From CAYLWW01 sp964387585 (GTDB taxonomy: Bacteria; Pseudomonadota; Alphaproteobacteria; Rickettsiales; Midichloriaceae): a DNA stretch of 22,069 nucleotides. Where the stretch lies: positions 1 through 22,069 of the forward strand of contig CAYLWW010000015.1 in assembly GCA_964387585.1 (NCBI GenBank), in the 5' to 3' direction. The notes beneath the pieces were generated by a model, which was not told the origin of the DNA, did not search any database, and saw only the letters and a list, made by a program, of their open reading frames with translations. This document shows, one piece after another, positions 8,307 through 15,653 of the stretch (the stretch's first letter is position 1; every line of letters begins with the position of its first letter). The position numbers and the translations under genes were made by a program.

Positions 8307-9281
8307 CTAATTAGATCCATTCTGATCGAATTTTACTACCCCTTTAGCGATTAGGTCTTTAGTAATATTTAAAATCGAAACTTGAGCTTCTTGTATATCT
8401 TTTGCTCTAACTGAGCCAATACTTTCAACTTCCTCAATCAATAATTTAGATGCGCGTTGTGACATACCGCGTAAAAATGCTTGTTGCACATCCTCTGGTG
8501 CTTCTTTTAATGCTAATGCTAATTTAGATTTATCCGCAACTTTAAGCAAGGCTTGAATCCCGTTAACATCAATACTTGCAAGATCCTTAAAGGTGAACAT
8601 AAAACGCCTTATTCCTAAAGCAGCATCTTGATTATAAGACTCAAGCATACTCATAAAGTTTTTTTCGCTATTTGGGTCGAAATTATTGAATATTTCAGCT
8701 ACTACTTTGTTATTATTATAATGAACTTTGTTCATACCAGAAGCTAATTGTCCTTGTAGGCTTTTCTCAAGTTTATCTAACGCTTCTCTTTTTACATCTT
8801 CAATAGCTAACATGCGCTTTATAACTTCAAATGCGTATTCTTTATTTAAAACGCTTAACACCTTTGCTGCTTGACTAGAAGAGAGCTTGGATATAACTAC
8901 TGCTGCAGTTTGTGGATATTCGCTTTTTAAAAAATCAGCTATCACTTGATCGCTAAGATTAGATAACTTCTCCCATACATTGCTAATGGATAAATTATGG
9001 ACTTCTTTTATTACTCCGTCTAATTTCTCCCTTTCTAGAGTTTTACGCAAAAACCTCTCGGTATTTTTTGCATTTCCAACAAAACCTAAAGAGCTATTAA
9101 TATCATTTATAAACTCTAATATTACTCGTTCCACAATTTCTGATTCTATTGTACCTAAATTAGCCATAGTATGAGATACTTCTCTTATTTCTTCTTCATC
9201 TAAAGAATTGACTATTTGGCTAGCTACTTCTGTACTCAGGGCCATAAGCAATATAGCTACCTTTTCTGCTCCAGACAACAT
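8307..9281 (-). CDS. fliG: Flagellar motor switch protein FliG
   Basis: FliG (324 residues) is the C-ring protein that contacts the FliF MS-ring and takes torque from the MotA stator. The N-terminal domain starts GAEKVAILLMALSTEVASQI (4-23). The middle-domain motif, usually EHPQ, reads EYPQT (121-125). The C-terminal torque domain starts RRFMFTFKDLASIDVNGIQALLK (225-247) and ends with the charged helix QRASKLLIEEVESIGSVRAKDI (275-296). Length is normal. AAAGGT precedes the ATG. fliF, which normally sits immediately upstream, is absent; a glutathione S-transferase-like gene is there instead, after a 234-nt spacer. First gene of fliG-fliH-fliN. Confidence 0.96.
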   Translation of the reverse strand: MLSGAEKVAILLMALSTEVASQIVNSLDEEEIREVSHTMANLGTIESEIVERVILEFINDINSSLGFVGNAKNTERFLRKTLEREKLDGVIKEVHNLSISNVWEKLSNLSDQVIADFLKSEYPQTAAVVISKLSSSQAAKVLSVLNKEYAFEVIKRMLAIEDVKREALDKLEKSLQGQLASGMNKVHYNNNKVVAEIFNNFDPNSEKNFMSMLESYNQDAALGIRRFMFTFKDLASIDVNGIQALLKVADKSKLALALKEAPEDVQQAFLRGMSQRASKLLIEEVESIGSVRAKDIQEAQVSILNITKDLIAKGVVKFDQNGSN

Positions 9282-9472
9282 ATCTACCTTTTAACTTACT
9301 TCTTTTTAAATTATATAAAATTAGTTATATTTACTTTTTGCTGTTTTATATTAAAAAAAACGCTTCTTACTTTGTTTATACTTTACTATAATAGTTTTAA
9401 CAATTTTATTTATATCATAAAACTAAAATAACATAATTTTATACTATTTAGAGTGAGTTTTGTCGAAGCTTA

Positions 9473-9492
9473 TTTATTATTTTTATAATAAA
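9473..9492. repeat. Short A/T hairpin past the GST-like gene
   Basis: TTTATTAT (9473-9480), TTTT loop, ATAATAAA (9485-9492): perfect 8-bp arms beginning 23 nt past the stop of the minus-strand GST-like gene. It is too AT-rich to be sure, but its position suits a weak transcript end. Confidence 0.25.
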
Positions 9493-9515
9493 TTGCTATA
9501 AGCTAATTTGTCTAT

Positions 9516-10187
9516 TTAAAAATCAGGATTTTTATAGCAATGAGGAGGTTTTATACCCATAACCTCATCTTCAAGTATTGGTTTAAAACTAGGCCTAGAC
9601 TTTATTAATGCATACCAAGACTTCACTTTATAGTTATGATCCCAAACTATATCTCCTATATAATCTAAAGTTGATAACTGGGCTGATGCTGCGTAATCTG
9701 CAAGAGTTATTTTTTCTCCACATATATAATTATTTTCAGCAAGCAAATAGCTTATATAATTTAAATGGTATACAATATTTTTTTTAGCAACTCTAATTAA
9801 ATTAGAGTTAGGAGAGTCGCTAGAGTGAAGCCTTTTGATAATTTTTTCATTTAGAATATATCTAGTTACCTCATTGTAAAATTTATTACAGAACCAATCA
9901 ACTATATACCTAACATAAGATTTTTGTATTAGGCATTCTGGCAACATTAAAGGTAAAGCTTTTATATCTTCCAGGTATTCAAATATAGACCAGCAGCTTG
10001 CCAATACTTGATTATTATTTACATTCAATATAACCGGCGTTTGCCCAGAAGGACTAAGCTGCAGAAATTCAACTCGCCTTTCCCAAAAAGGTTCTTCAAT
10101 TAACTCAAAGTCAATTTTTTTTTCTTTTAACACCATACGTAGCATTCTTGAAAACGGACACAAAGTGTAGTGAAATACCCTCAACAT
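9516..10187 (-). CDS. Glutathione S-transferase family protein
   Basis: A 223-residue cytosolic GST-fold protein. The thioredoxin-like N-terminal domain (about 1-80) starts MLRVFHYTLCPFSRMLRMVL, with CPFS (10-13) in the active-site position, and has the cis-Pro loop SGQTPVIL (47-54). The usual E-S of the glutathione gamma-glutamyl site reads C-W-S in ASCWSIFEYLED. The helical C-terminal domain includes ITLADYAASAQLSTLDYIGD (about 161-180), with the family N-capping/hydrophobic-staple Asp. A Cys/Ser start suggests a thiol-transferase or stress-response (maleylacetoacetate isomerase or SspA-like) role rather than classical conjugation. Alone on the minus strand between fliG and rpmH; no clear ribosome-binding site. 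Family secure, reaction unknown. Confidence 0.85.
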   Translation of the reverse strand: MLRVFHYTLCPFSRMLRMVLKEKKIDFELIEEPFWERRVEFLQLSPSGQTPVILNVNNNQVLASCWSIFEYLEDIKALPLMLPECLIQKSYVRYIVDWFCNKFYNEVTRYILNEKIIKRLHSSDSPNSNLIRVAKKNIVYHLNYISYLLAENNYICGEKITLADYAASAQLSTLDYIGDIVWDHNYKVKSWYALIKSRPSFKPILEDEVMGIKPPHCYKNPDF

Positions 10188-10477
10188 TATTTATGTTATC
10201 TATAATTTATTAGTAATTTTTATATGAAATAAATTTCTTATTTTTTGATATTTTTTATATTATAGATGGATATAACATAATAATTAGATTAAATATATCA
10301 CCTTTAGGTTCGACTATAAAACATTAATTTAATATCATTCTTCCCTCATCATAATTTAATCTTTTTATTACACTCAGCACCTATATAAATTTGCTAGTCA
10401 TTTATTGATTTTACCCAGCACTGCCTACTAATTTTTCATTTCTAAGATATACATAGGTTAATCAATTTTACAAGAGC
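10188..10477. other. Gene-free AT-rich spacer between GST-like gene and rpmH
   Basis: About 365 nt separate the GST-like start (minus) from the rpmH start (plus). Both divergent promoters must lie here. Only the rpmH promoter at 10478-10506 is recognisable; the rest shows no ORF, repeat or RNA fold that I can support. Confidence 0.5.
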
Positions 10478-10506
10478 TTGACTAAAATCATTCAATTCTC
10501 TATAAT
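10478..10506 (+). promoter_or_regulatory. rpmH sigma70-type promoter
   Basis: TTGACT (10478-10483), exactly 17 nt, TATAAT (10501-10506). It is a near-perfect housekeeping promoter, the cleanest in the window, and is expected to start transcription near 10513, about 40 nt before the rpmH ATG. Confidence 0.85.
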
Positions 10507-10552
10507 CGGTTCAAAATGAGTTTTAAAGTTCTAAAAATTTTAAGAGATAAAA

Positions 10553-10693
10553 ATGGCAACTAAAAGAACATACCAACCTAGTAAAATAGTAAGAAAGAGA
10601 AGACATGGATTTAGAGAGCGTATGTCAACAGTTGGTGGCAGGCGCGTTATAAATAACAGGCGTGCTAGAGGTCGCAAGATTCTTTCGGCATAA
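10553..10693 (+). CDS. rpmH: 50S ribosomal protein L34
   Basis: A 46-residue, extremely basic protein reading MATKRTYQPSKIVRKRRHGF then RERMSTVGGRRVINNRRARG and RKILSA. This is the complete L34 pattern (K-R-T-x-Q-P-S, R-K-R-R-x-H-G-F-R-x-R-M, G-R-x-V-x-x-x-R-R-x-K/R-G-R). It sits in the exit-tunnel region of the 50S subunit. The N-terminal MAT adds two residues to the usual MKRT start; the ATG at 10553 follows AAGAGA, and no in-frame Met occurs at the shorter start. It is the first gene of the conserved rpmH-rnpA-yidD group and is driven by the promoter at 10478. Confidence 0.97.
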   Translation: MATKRTYQPSKIVRKRRHGFRERMSTVGGRRVINNRRARGRKILSA

Positions 10694-10696
10694 GGT

Positions 10697-10714
10697 AACT
10701 TAAGCAGTTAAGTT
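10697..10714 (+). terminator. Weak hairpin after rpmH
   Basis: AACTTAA-GCAG-TTAAGTT with two further T residues, starting 3 nt past the rpmH stop. The stem is 7 bp and AU-rich, so at most it attenuates between rpmH and rnpA or protects the rpmH 3' end. Confidence 0.3.
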
Positions 10715-10781
10715 TTCATATAAGTGGTGAATTTTAGCTTGCGCTTCAATTAGGTCACTAGCTTATAAAGTCCATGTTTAG

Positions 10782-10825
10782 TGCAGTTATTTGAATTACT
10801 GATAGTTTCAATACAAATAACTGCA
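10782..10825 (+). promoter_or_regulatory. Stem-loop between rpmH and rnpA
   Basis: Perfect 12-bp inverted repeat TGCAGTTATTTG (10782-10793) and CAAATAACTGCA (10814-10825) with a 20-nt loop, in the 194-nt rpmH-rnpA spacer. In many bacteria these two genes are much closer. It could be a transcript-processing or attenuation element that keeps RnpA far below L34 levels, or a partial terminator (TTTCTCG follows). Confidence 0.45.
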
Positions 10826-10887
10826 TTTCTCGTGATGTTATAGGTAACGGCTTATCTTGTGATTTTTTCGTATAAGTAACTAAATCT

Positions 10888-11337
10888 ATGTTAAAGCCTA
10901 GAAACTTTAATTCTCAGCATCATTCAATTATCCTAGATTCAATTAATAAACCTTCGGATTATAAAGCTGTTTTCAGCGCTAACAAAAAAGTGATATCCGA
11001 TAACTTTATCCTATTGTATCGGATTGGAGATTTGAATATTTTAGATTCAATTGAGTCCAGTAAAGCTATCGCTATAAGAGTGGGTATAATCGCAAGTAAG
11101 AAAGTTGGTAATGCTGTTAAACGAAATAGATGCAAAAGACTTCTTAGAGCTTCTGTGTTAAATTCGATAAAAAAATTGAATGATAGCAACGCTAATATTA
11201 CTCGAGTAAATATAGTATTAATAGCTCGTAAAAGCTTGATAGATGCTAACTTTAGCAAGCTCGAACTTGAGATCGGTAGCTCTTTTAATAAAGTTTTAAT
11301 TAGCAAGAGAGCCTTGAAAATGCCCATTAGTGCTTAG
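10888..11337 (+). CDS. rnpA: Ribonuclease P protein component
   Basis: The protein subunit (149 residues) that binds RNase P RNA and helps cleave 5' leaders from pre-tRNA. The signature is GIIASKKVGNAVKRNRCKRL (66-85), with the RNR motif Arg79-Asn80-Arg81 and the following basic helix. The homologous core seems to begin near residue 21 (SDYKAVFSANKKV), so the first 20 residues form an extension and the protein is longer than the usual 115-125. No ribosome-binding site is visible before the ATG, and the true start could be a downstream non-ATG codon. It overlaps yidD by 8 nt and follows rpmH by 194 nt, the classic order. Confidence 0.94.
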   Translation: MLKPRNFNSQHHSIILDSINKPSDYKAVFSANKKVISDNFILLYRIGDLNILDSIESSKAIAIRVGIIASKKVGNAVKRNRCKRLLRASVLNSIKKLNDSNANITRVNIVLIARKSLIDANFSKLELEIGSSFNKVLISKRALKMPISA

Positions 11338-11545
11338 TAAAATATTAATATACTTAATTTATATTTATCAGCTTTTTCTTTCGCCTTTACTCCCTTCTTC
11401 TTGCATTTTCAATCCAACTTGTTCTGTATATGCAAAACAAGCTTTATCATCTTACCCACTTTTAAAAGCGATATTAATAATAGTTAGGCGTTTATCTAAG
11501 TGCCACCCTTTTTATAAAGGGAATAGAGATGATTTTATTAATTAA
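11330..11545 (+). CDS. yidD: Membrane protein insertion efficiency factor YidD
   Basis: A 71-residue small membrane-associated protein that aids YidC-dependent insertion. The family signature is complete: an amphipathic start KILIYLIYIYQLFLSPLLP, then C-I-F-N-P-T-C-S-x-Y-A (25-35), and a basic C-terminal region RRLSKCHPFYKGNRDDF. It starts with GTG at 11330 inside the last codons of rnpA, an 8-nt overlap implying translational coupling. The usual next gene, yidC, is absent; the convergent motA lies 47 nt on. Confidence 0.95.
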   Translation: MLSKILIYLIYIYQLFLSPLLPSSCIFNPTCSVYAKQALSSYPLLKAILIIVRRLSKCHPFYKGNRDDFIN

Positions 11546-11592
11546 AAAATGAGTTCTCTATCATGGATAATTCACCAAGCTTTAATTGAGTA

Positions 11593-12471
11593 TTATTTTG
11601 TGGTGTTAGTTTCTCTTTTTTCCATTATTGATGTTTCTAACTCAAGATATGTCGGTTGATCTTCGATACTTACTATACAGCGCGCTACTTCTATAGCTAC
11701 CGCTCCTGGATTTCCTTTAGAATAATAAACTAGTAAGTCAATTATTGTTTTATAAAACTCTATATTATGTTCTACAATATTACGCATTCTTATAGCCAAA
11801 GGACCTACTATAACATAAGATAAAAACACCCCTAAAAATGTTCCTACCAGAGCACTTGCAATCATGCCACCTAAAACTTTTGGAGGTTGATCCACACTAG
11901 ACATAGTTTTTATTACACCTAAAACTGCGGCGACTATACCTAAAGCTGGCAAAGCATCTGCTATATTTTGCATTGCCTTCGATGGAGTTAACAGCTCATT
12001 CTCATATCTTTCCATTTTTTTTTCTAACATTTCTTCTATTTGATATGGGTCATTCATATATAAACTCATAAGACGTAGAGTATCTATAATAAGTGCCAAA
12101 GCGAATTTATCTTTTAATATCTTAGGATATTGATTGAAAATTTCACTTTGCTCTGGATCTTCTATATGATGTTCTAACTTTAAAATGCTATCTTGCTTTA
12201 TAGATTTAAAAATTGTTTCCATTAAACAAAATAGATCTACGTAATCTTGCTTATGCCACTTACTACCTTTAATAGAACTAGTAATATTAGATAGAGTGCG
12301 TTTATACGTAACAGTCTTATTAGAAATAAAAAACGCCCCTAAGGCAGCTCCCCCTATTATAATAAATTCAAAAGGCATAGCTTTTAATATTATCATTAAA
12401 TTGCCACCACTAAATAAATAGCTAGAGAATATTGCAATCATAGTGAACAGAAGAGCTATTATAACTATCAT
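11593..12471 (-). CDS. motA: Flagellar motor stator protein MotA
   Basis: A 292-residue inner-membrane proton-channel subunit of the flagellar stator, normally in a 5:2 complex with MotB. There are four hydrophobic segments: about 1-20, 33-50, 170-188 and 203-224. The cytoplasmic loop carries DPEQSEIFNQYPKIL (105-119) and the channel-side prolines are Pro175 (ADALPALG) and Pro224 (YVIVGPLA). C-terminal ERPSFIELE-like QPTYLELE (272-279) also fits. By my remembered alignment, the E. coli torque residue Arg90 corresponds to Lys92 (conservative) and Glu98 to Glu100 (kept). No motB follows. It stands alone, convergent with yidD; no strong ribosome-binding site is seen. Confidence 0.95.
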   Translation of the reverse strand: MIVIIALLFTMIAIFSSYLFSGGNLMIILKAMPFEFIIIGGAALGAFFISNKTVTYKRTLSNITSSIKGSKWHKQDYVDLFCLMETIFKSIKQDSILKLEHHIEDPEQSEIFNQYPKILKDKFALALIIDTLRLMSLYMNDPYQIEEMLEKKMERYENELLTPSKAMQNIADALPALGIVAAVLGVIKTMSSVDQPPKVLGGMIASALVGTFLGVFLSYVIVGPLAIRMRNIVEHNIEFYKTIIDLLVYYSKGNPGAVAIEVARCIVSIEDQPTYLELETSIMEKRETNTTK

Positions 12472-12682
12472 TTTCTAGTTTTAAAATTTATTAATTAAGT
12501 TTTATTAGAATATTATTTTTTTAACTAAGTACTTTTATATAAGTTAATACACTAAACAACGTTAAACAACAGAATTCTTATTTATATTTTAAAGAACATC
12601 TTATTTTTTATACTAACCCTTTATATCACTTGAGGTATTTCGCCATATTTTTAATTTATTAAAAGATAAAGTATAATAATAA

Positions 12683-12757
12683 ATTTTACCTTGACGCATT
12701 ATTAAGCATGTATTACTATAATAGTACAGTAATACATGCTTAATAACGCGGTAAAAT
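12683..12757 (+). promoter_or_regulatory. Large dyad operator overlapping the promoter of the TrpR-like/ABC operon
   Basis: Perfect 19-bp arms TTATTAAGCATGTATTACT (12699-12717) and its complement (12728-12746), spaced by 10 nt, extend outward after one mismatch by CGC/GCG. Further out, ATTTTACC (12683-12690) and GGTAAAAT (12750-12757) are also complementary. TTGACG at 12691-12696 and TATAAT at 12717-12722 lie within it (spacer 20; TACTAT at 12714 gives 17), so the dyad covers promoter and likely start point. The downstream arm abuts the ATG at 12758 without a Shine-Dalgarno. This layout suits binding and autorepression by the HTH protein it precedes; an RNA hairpin that hides the start is the alternative. 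Confidence 0.65.
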
Positions 12758-13066
12758 ATGGTTAGCTCAGATGATCATCATAAAAATGTAAAAAGCTTGT
12801 GCCAGGCTTTACTGTTGCTTGAGACAGAAGATGAAGTATTTAACTTTTTGAAAGATTTATGCACACCTGCTGAACTTACTGCTCTATCTGAGCGGTGGCA
12901 AATATGTAACTCTTTAAATGATGGTTTATCTTATCGCGAAATTCACGCTCAGTTAGGAGCGAGTTTAACAACAATAGGAAGGGTGGCAAGATTCCTAAAA
13001 GATGAATCTTATCAAGGTTATGCATCATTATTGCAAAAATTAGCTAATAATAAAAATAGGAGCTGA
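12758..13066 (+). CDS. TrpR-related regulator, YerC/YecD family
   Basis: A 102-residue all-helical protein of the Trp-repressor superfamily, YerC/YecD branch. Family landmarks are FLKDLCTPAELTALSERWQI (30-49) and the helix-turn-helix SYREIHAQLGASLTTIGRVA (58-77), followed by RFLKDESYQGY. It likely binds the dyad operator immediately upstream as a dimer and controls itself and the importer genes that follow after a single base (stop 13064-13066, next ATG 13068). In TrpR the co-repressor is L-tryptophan; YerC-type proteins do not have a well-established ligand, so tryptophan sensing here is inference. The start follows no Shine-Dalgarno and sits at the edge of the dyad. Confidence 0.88.
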   Translation: MVSSDDHHKNVKSLCQALLLLETEDEVFNFLKDLCTPAELTALSERWQICNSLNDGLSYREIHAQLGASLTTIGRVARFLKDESYQGYASLLQKLANNKNRS

Positions 13067-13067
13067 A

Positions 13068-14048
13068 ATGAAAAAAATATTGTTATTATTCACTATGATG
13101 ATGATACTTCCTGCAGTTAAAGCGTTTGCTACTGAAGATATAAAAAAAGTATTTATCAATCAATTTGTTGAGCACCCTGCCCTAAATATGACAACGAAAG
13201 GCATTATTGATGGGCTAGAACAAAATGGTTATAAACGTGGAGTAAATTTAGATTTACGTTTGGAATCTGCACAAGCTAATTCTGCATTAGCTTCACAAAT
13301 TGCAGCAAAATTTGTTGGGCAAGGCGCTGATATCGTTGTAGGAGTTGCTACAATATCAGCTCAGAGCTTTGCTAAATATGCTAAGGAAAATAAAGTAAAG
13401 CTAGTATTTAGCTCAGTAACTGACCCATTAAAAGCCGAACTTGTGCAAAGTTTAGAGAATCCAGGCAACAACACTTCTGGGGTATCTAATTTTATTGAAC
13501 TTGATCCCCAGCTTAAGCTATTTAAGCAAATCCAACCGAATCTAAAGCGTTTAGGATTTTTATATAATCCAAGCGAGGTAAATTCTTTAAGCTTGATAAA
13601 TAAATTAGAAAAATTATGTTCTGAATTTGGTATAAATTTGATATTACAAGCTGCTAATAAAACTTCAGAAGTAGCACAAGCTGCAACTAAATTGGCTGCA
13701 AACGTTGATGCCATATTCATCAGCAATGATAGTACCGCTCTTTCTGCTTTGCAGGCAATTATAAATGCTGCTTTTAAAGCAAAGGTACCCGTTTACGTAA
13801 GTGATACTGATTCAGTGGAGCTAGGTGCTTTAGCTGCATTAGGGCCAAATCAGTACAAGATAGGCTTGCAAACTGCGCAACTTATTGTTAGATCTCTTAA
13901 GGGTGAAGATTTAGGAGTAATACCAGTGGAATTTCCAAATCAAACGGAGCTTTACCTCAATGAAGATGCTGCACAAAAACTAGGAATCAAGCTCAAAGAT
14001 GAACTGAAAAATGCAGCTGCGAAAATAGTTACTAAGAGTAAGTCATGA
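13068..14048 (+). CDS. ABC importer substrate-binding protein (TrpX-like, PF04392 type)
   Basis: A 326-residue periplasmic binding protein of the type-1 fold. Residues 1-21 are a Sec signal peptide ending V-K-A-F-A, with no lipobox Cys, so the protein is probably soluble. The body shows the family pattern: FVNQFVEHPALN-like start, then GIIDGLEQNGYKRGVNLDL, ADIVVGVATISAQSFA, FSSVTDPLKAELVQSLENPG, NTSGVSNFIE, and AIFISNDSTALSALQAI. This family includes the tryptophan-binding TrpX of Firmicutes and uncharacterised proteins. AGGAG at 13058 precedes the ATG. It overlaps the permease gene by 4 nt (ATGA). The substrate is not readable by eye; an amino acid or related small molecule is likely. Confidence 0.88.
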   Translation: MKKILLLFTMMMILPAVKAFATEDIKKVFINQFVEHPALNMTTKGIIDGLEQNGYKRGVNLDLRLESAQANSALASQIAAKFVGQGADIVVGVATISAQSFAKYAKENKVKLVFSSVTDPLKAELVQSLENPGNNTSGVSNFIELDPQLKLFKQIQPNLKRLGFLYNPSEVNSLSLINKLEKLCSEFGINLILQAANKTSEVAQAATKLAANVDAIFISNDSTALSALQAIINAAFKAKVPVYVSDTDSVELGALAALGPNQYKIGLQTAQLIVRSLKGEDLGVIPVEFPNQTELYLNEDAAQKLGIKLKDELKNAAAKIVTKSKS

Positions 14049-14887
14049 CATTGAATGAAATTATAATGAGTTTAGAGATTGGGCTCATCTATGGTATTAT
14101 TGCACTTGGAATATATTTAACGTTCCGAGTTATTGATTTTCCAGACTTAACTTGTGATGGTAGTTTTGTTTTGGGTGCTGCTACATCTAGTATACTTATT
14201 AAAATCGGTATCAATCCTTGGTTATCATTGTTAGCTGCTATATTTGCTGGAAGTATTGCTGGAATAATAACTGGTATACTATTTATAAAATTTAGAATAA
14301 CAAATTTACTTGCTGGAATATTAGTTAGCTTCATGCTTTACTCGATAAACTTGCGTATTATGGGTGGTATTCCAAACATTAGCCTTGTTAATAATGACAC
14401 TATATTTGCCCATCTTCCGTTAATTCAACTGTTAGTTATTGGTTTAGGTATATGCGGTATTGTTATATACTTACTTATGACAGATTATGGTCTAGCACTA
14501 CGCAGCATTGGAGAAAATAAAATATTAGCGCAAAATAGTGGTGTCAATGTTACTTTTATGACTATCACATGCCTTATGCTTAGTAATGCCGTCATCGCAT
14601 TAGGAGGGGGGTTATTTAGTCAACATCAGGGGTTTGCTGATGTAGGTAGTGGCGTTGGAACCGTAATAGTAGGACTTGCTTCAGTGATGATTGGAGAAAG
14701 GATATTGCTATATAGATCTATTGCATTACAAATAATAAGCTGTTTAATTGGTTCTATCATATATAGGCTATTTATGAGTTTTGCCCTATATAGCGATCTT
14801 TTAGGGCTAACAACTTCTGACTTAAACCTAATAGCAGGCTTTATGATAATTACCATCATGTGCATTCCAAGGAGGCAATTATGCTAA
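14045..14887 (+). CDS. ABC importer permease (COG4120-like, branched-chain type fold)
   Basis: A 280-residue integral membrane protein, with about eight hydrophobic spans, of the LivH/RbsC-like permease family. The early signature IGLIYGIIALGIYLTFRVID (12-31) is followed by DLTCDGSFVLGAATSSILI, where the D-x-T-x-(D/E)-G-S segment is typical of this subgroup. A cytoplasmic coupling region LRSIGENKILAQNSGVNV precedes the last spans. It partners with the binding protein (4-nt overlap) and the ATPase (7-nt overlap), so the three are stoichiometrically coupled. As a single permease gene it is expected to form a homodimer. The gene looks intact. Confidence 0.9.
   Translation: MTLNEIIMSLEIGLIYGIIALGIYLTFRVIDFPDLTCDGSFVLGAATSSILIKIGINPWLSLLAAIFAGSIAGIITGILFIKFRITNLLAGILVSFMLYSINLRIMGGIPNISLVNNDTIFAHLPLIQLLVIGLGICGIVIYLLMTDYGLALRSIGENKILAQNSGVNVTFMTITCLMLSNAVIALGGGLFSQHQGFADVGSGVGTVIVGLASVMIGERILLYRSIALQIISCLIGSIIYRLFMSFALYSDLLGLTTSDLNLIAGFMIITIMCIPRRQLC
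14869..14875 (+). promoter_or_regulatory. Strong Shine-Dalgarno of the ABC ATPase
   Basis: AAGGAGG, five bases before the ATG at 14881, inside the permease coding region. It fixes the ATPase start at 14881 rather than the in-frame ATG at 14860, which has no such site. Confidence 0.8.
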
Positions 14888-15636
14888 ATCTTGAAAATAT
14901 TGAAGTTACTTTAGGTAAAAATACCAAGTTAGAGAGGAAGGTGCTCAGTAAATTAAACTTAAGCGTAAAAGAAGGGGAATTTACTGTTGTAATTGGTGGA
15001 AATGGCGCTGGTAAATCAACCATGTTTAATGTGATTTCAGGATTTATCAAGGCGGATTCAGGCAAAATATCAATTTCAGGTCAAGATATTACAGCTACAT
15101 CACAAATATATAGAGCTAAGCTTGTATCTAAGGTGATGCAAGATCCAAAAATTGGGACAATAGAAAAAATGACTATACTCGAGAATATGGCTTTTGCATT
15201 AAAGCGTGGTCAAAAGAGAGGATTGGCACTATTCGCAGATAAATATAGAATAGAAAGGTTTAAAGAAAAGCTAAGAATATTAAACATAGGTCTCGAGAAT
15301 CGGCTATACGATTTAGTTAGCAATTTATCTGGAGGCCAAAGGCAAGCACTTAGTATTGTTATGGCTATGTTGCAAGAGTCAAATATATTGTTATTGGATG
15401 AGATCACTGCAGCGCTAGATCCGGCAAGTAGTGAGGCTGTTATGGAATTAACTAATCGTGTCGTTCGTGGTCAAAAGCTTACTTGTATTATGATTACACA
15501 TAATATGTCTCATGCTATTAAATATGGCGATAGACTTCTTCTTCTAAAGAATGGCGCTTTTATAAAAGAATTTGATCTAGAAACCAGATCTAGAATGACA
15601 GCAGCCCAACTTGCTGCTGAATTCGAAGAAATTTGA
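14881..15636 (+). CDS. ABC importer ATP-binding protein (COG1101-like)
   Basis: A 251-residue ABC ATPase that energises the importer. All motifs are present: Walker A GGNGAGKST (39-47), Q-loop Gln87 in KVMQDPKIGT, signature LSGGQ (150-154), Walker B ILLLDE (169-174), D-loop AALDP, and switch His207 in MITHNM. The N-terminus MLNLENIEVTLGK is normal; an upstream in-frame ATG at 14860 would add seven residues without homology, so 14881 is preferred (see the ribosome-binding site entry). Last gene of the TrpR-like/importer operon, ending 17 nt before the convergent peroxiredoxin gene; I see no clear terminator in that gap. Confidence 0.95.
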   Translation: MLNLENIEVTLGKNTKLERKVLSKLNLSVKEGEFTVVIGGNGAGKSTMFNVISGFIKADSGKISISGQDITATSQIYRAKLVSKVMQDPKIGTIEKMTILENMAFALKRGQKRGLALFADKYRIERFKEKLRILNIGLENRLYDLVSNLSGGQRQALSIVMAMLQESNILLLDEITAALDPASSEAVMELTNRVVRGQKLTCIMITHNMSHAIKYGDRLLLLKNGAFIKEFDLETRSRMTAAQLAAEFEEI

Positions 15637-15653
15637 GCTTAATGTTTTTGTTA

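Noticed and set aside
9216..9431. Plus-strand ORF of 71 codons across the fliG start and spacer
   Set aside because: Mostly Phe/Tyr/Leu from AT-rich DNA, no ribosome-binding site, overlaps fliG antisense.
10959..11327. Minus-strand ORF of 122 codons opposite rnpA
   Set aside because: Antisense to clear RNase P protein coding sequence; Leu/Ile-rich composition is the complement of AT-rich codons.
11546..11592. yidC remnant after yidD
   Set aside because: The 47-nt gap to motA holds no recognisable YidC residues.
12758..12880. Tryptophan-codon leader peptide attenuator before the importer
   Set aside because: No short ORF with Trp codons lies between the promoter and the regulator start; the leader is only about 30 nt.
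13361..13726. Minus-strand ORF of 121 codons inside the ABC binding-protein gene
   Set aside because: Shadow of the conserved binding protein with no motif or upstream signals.
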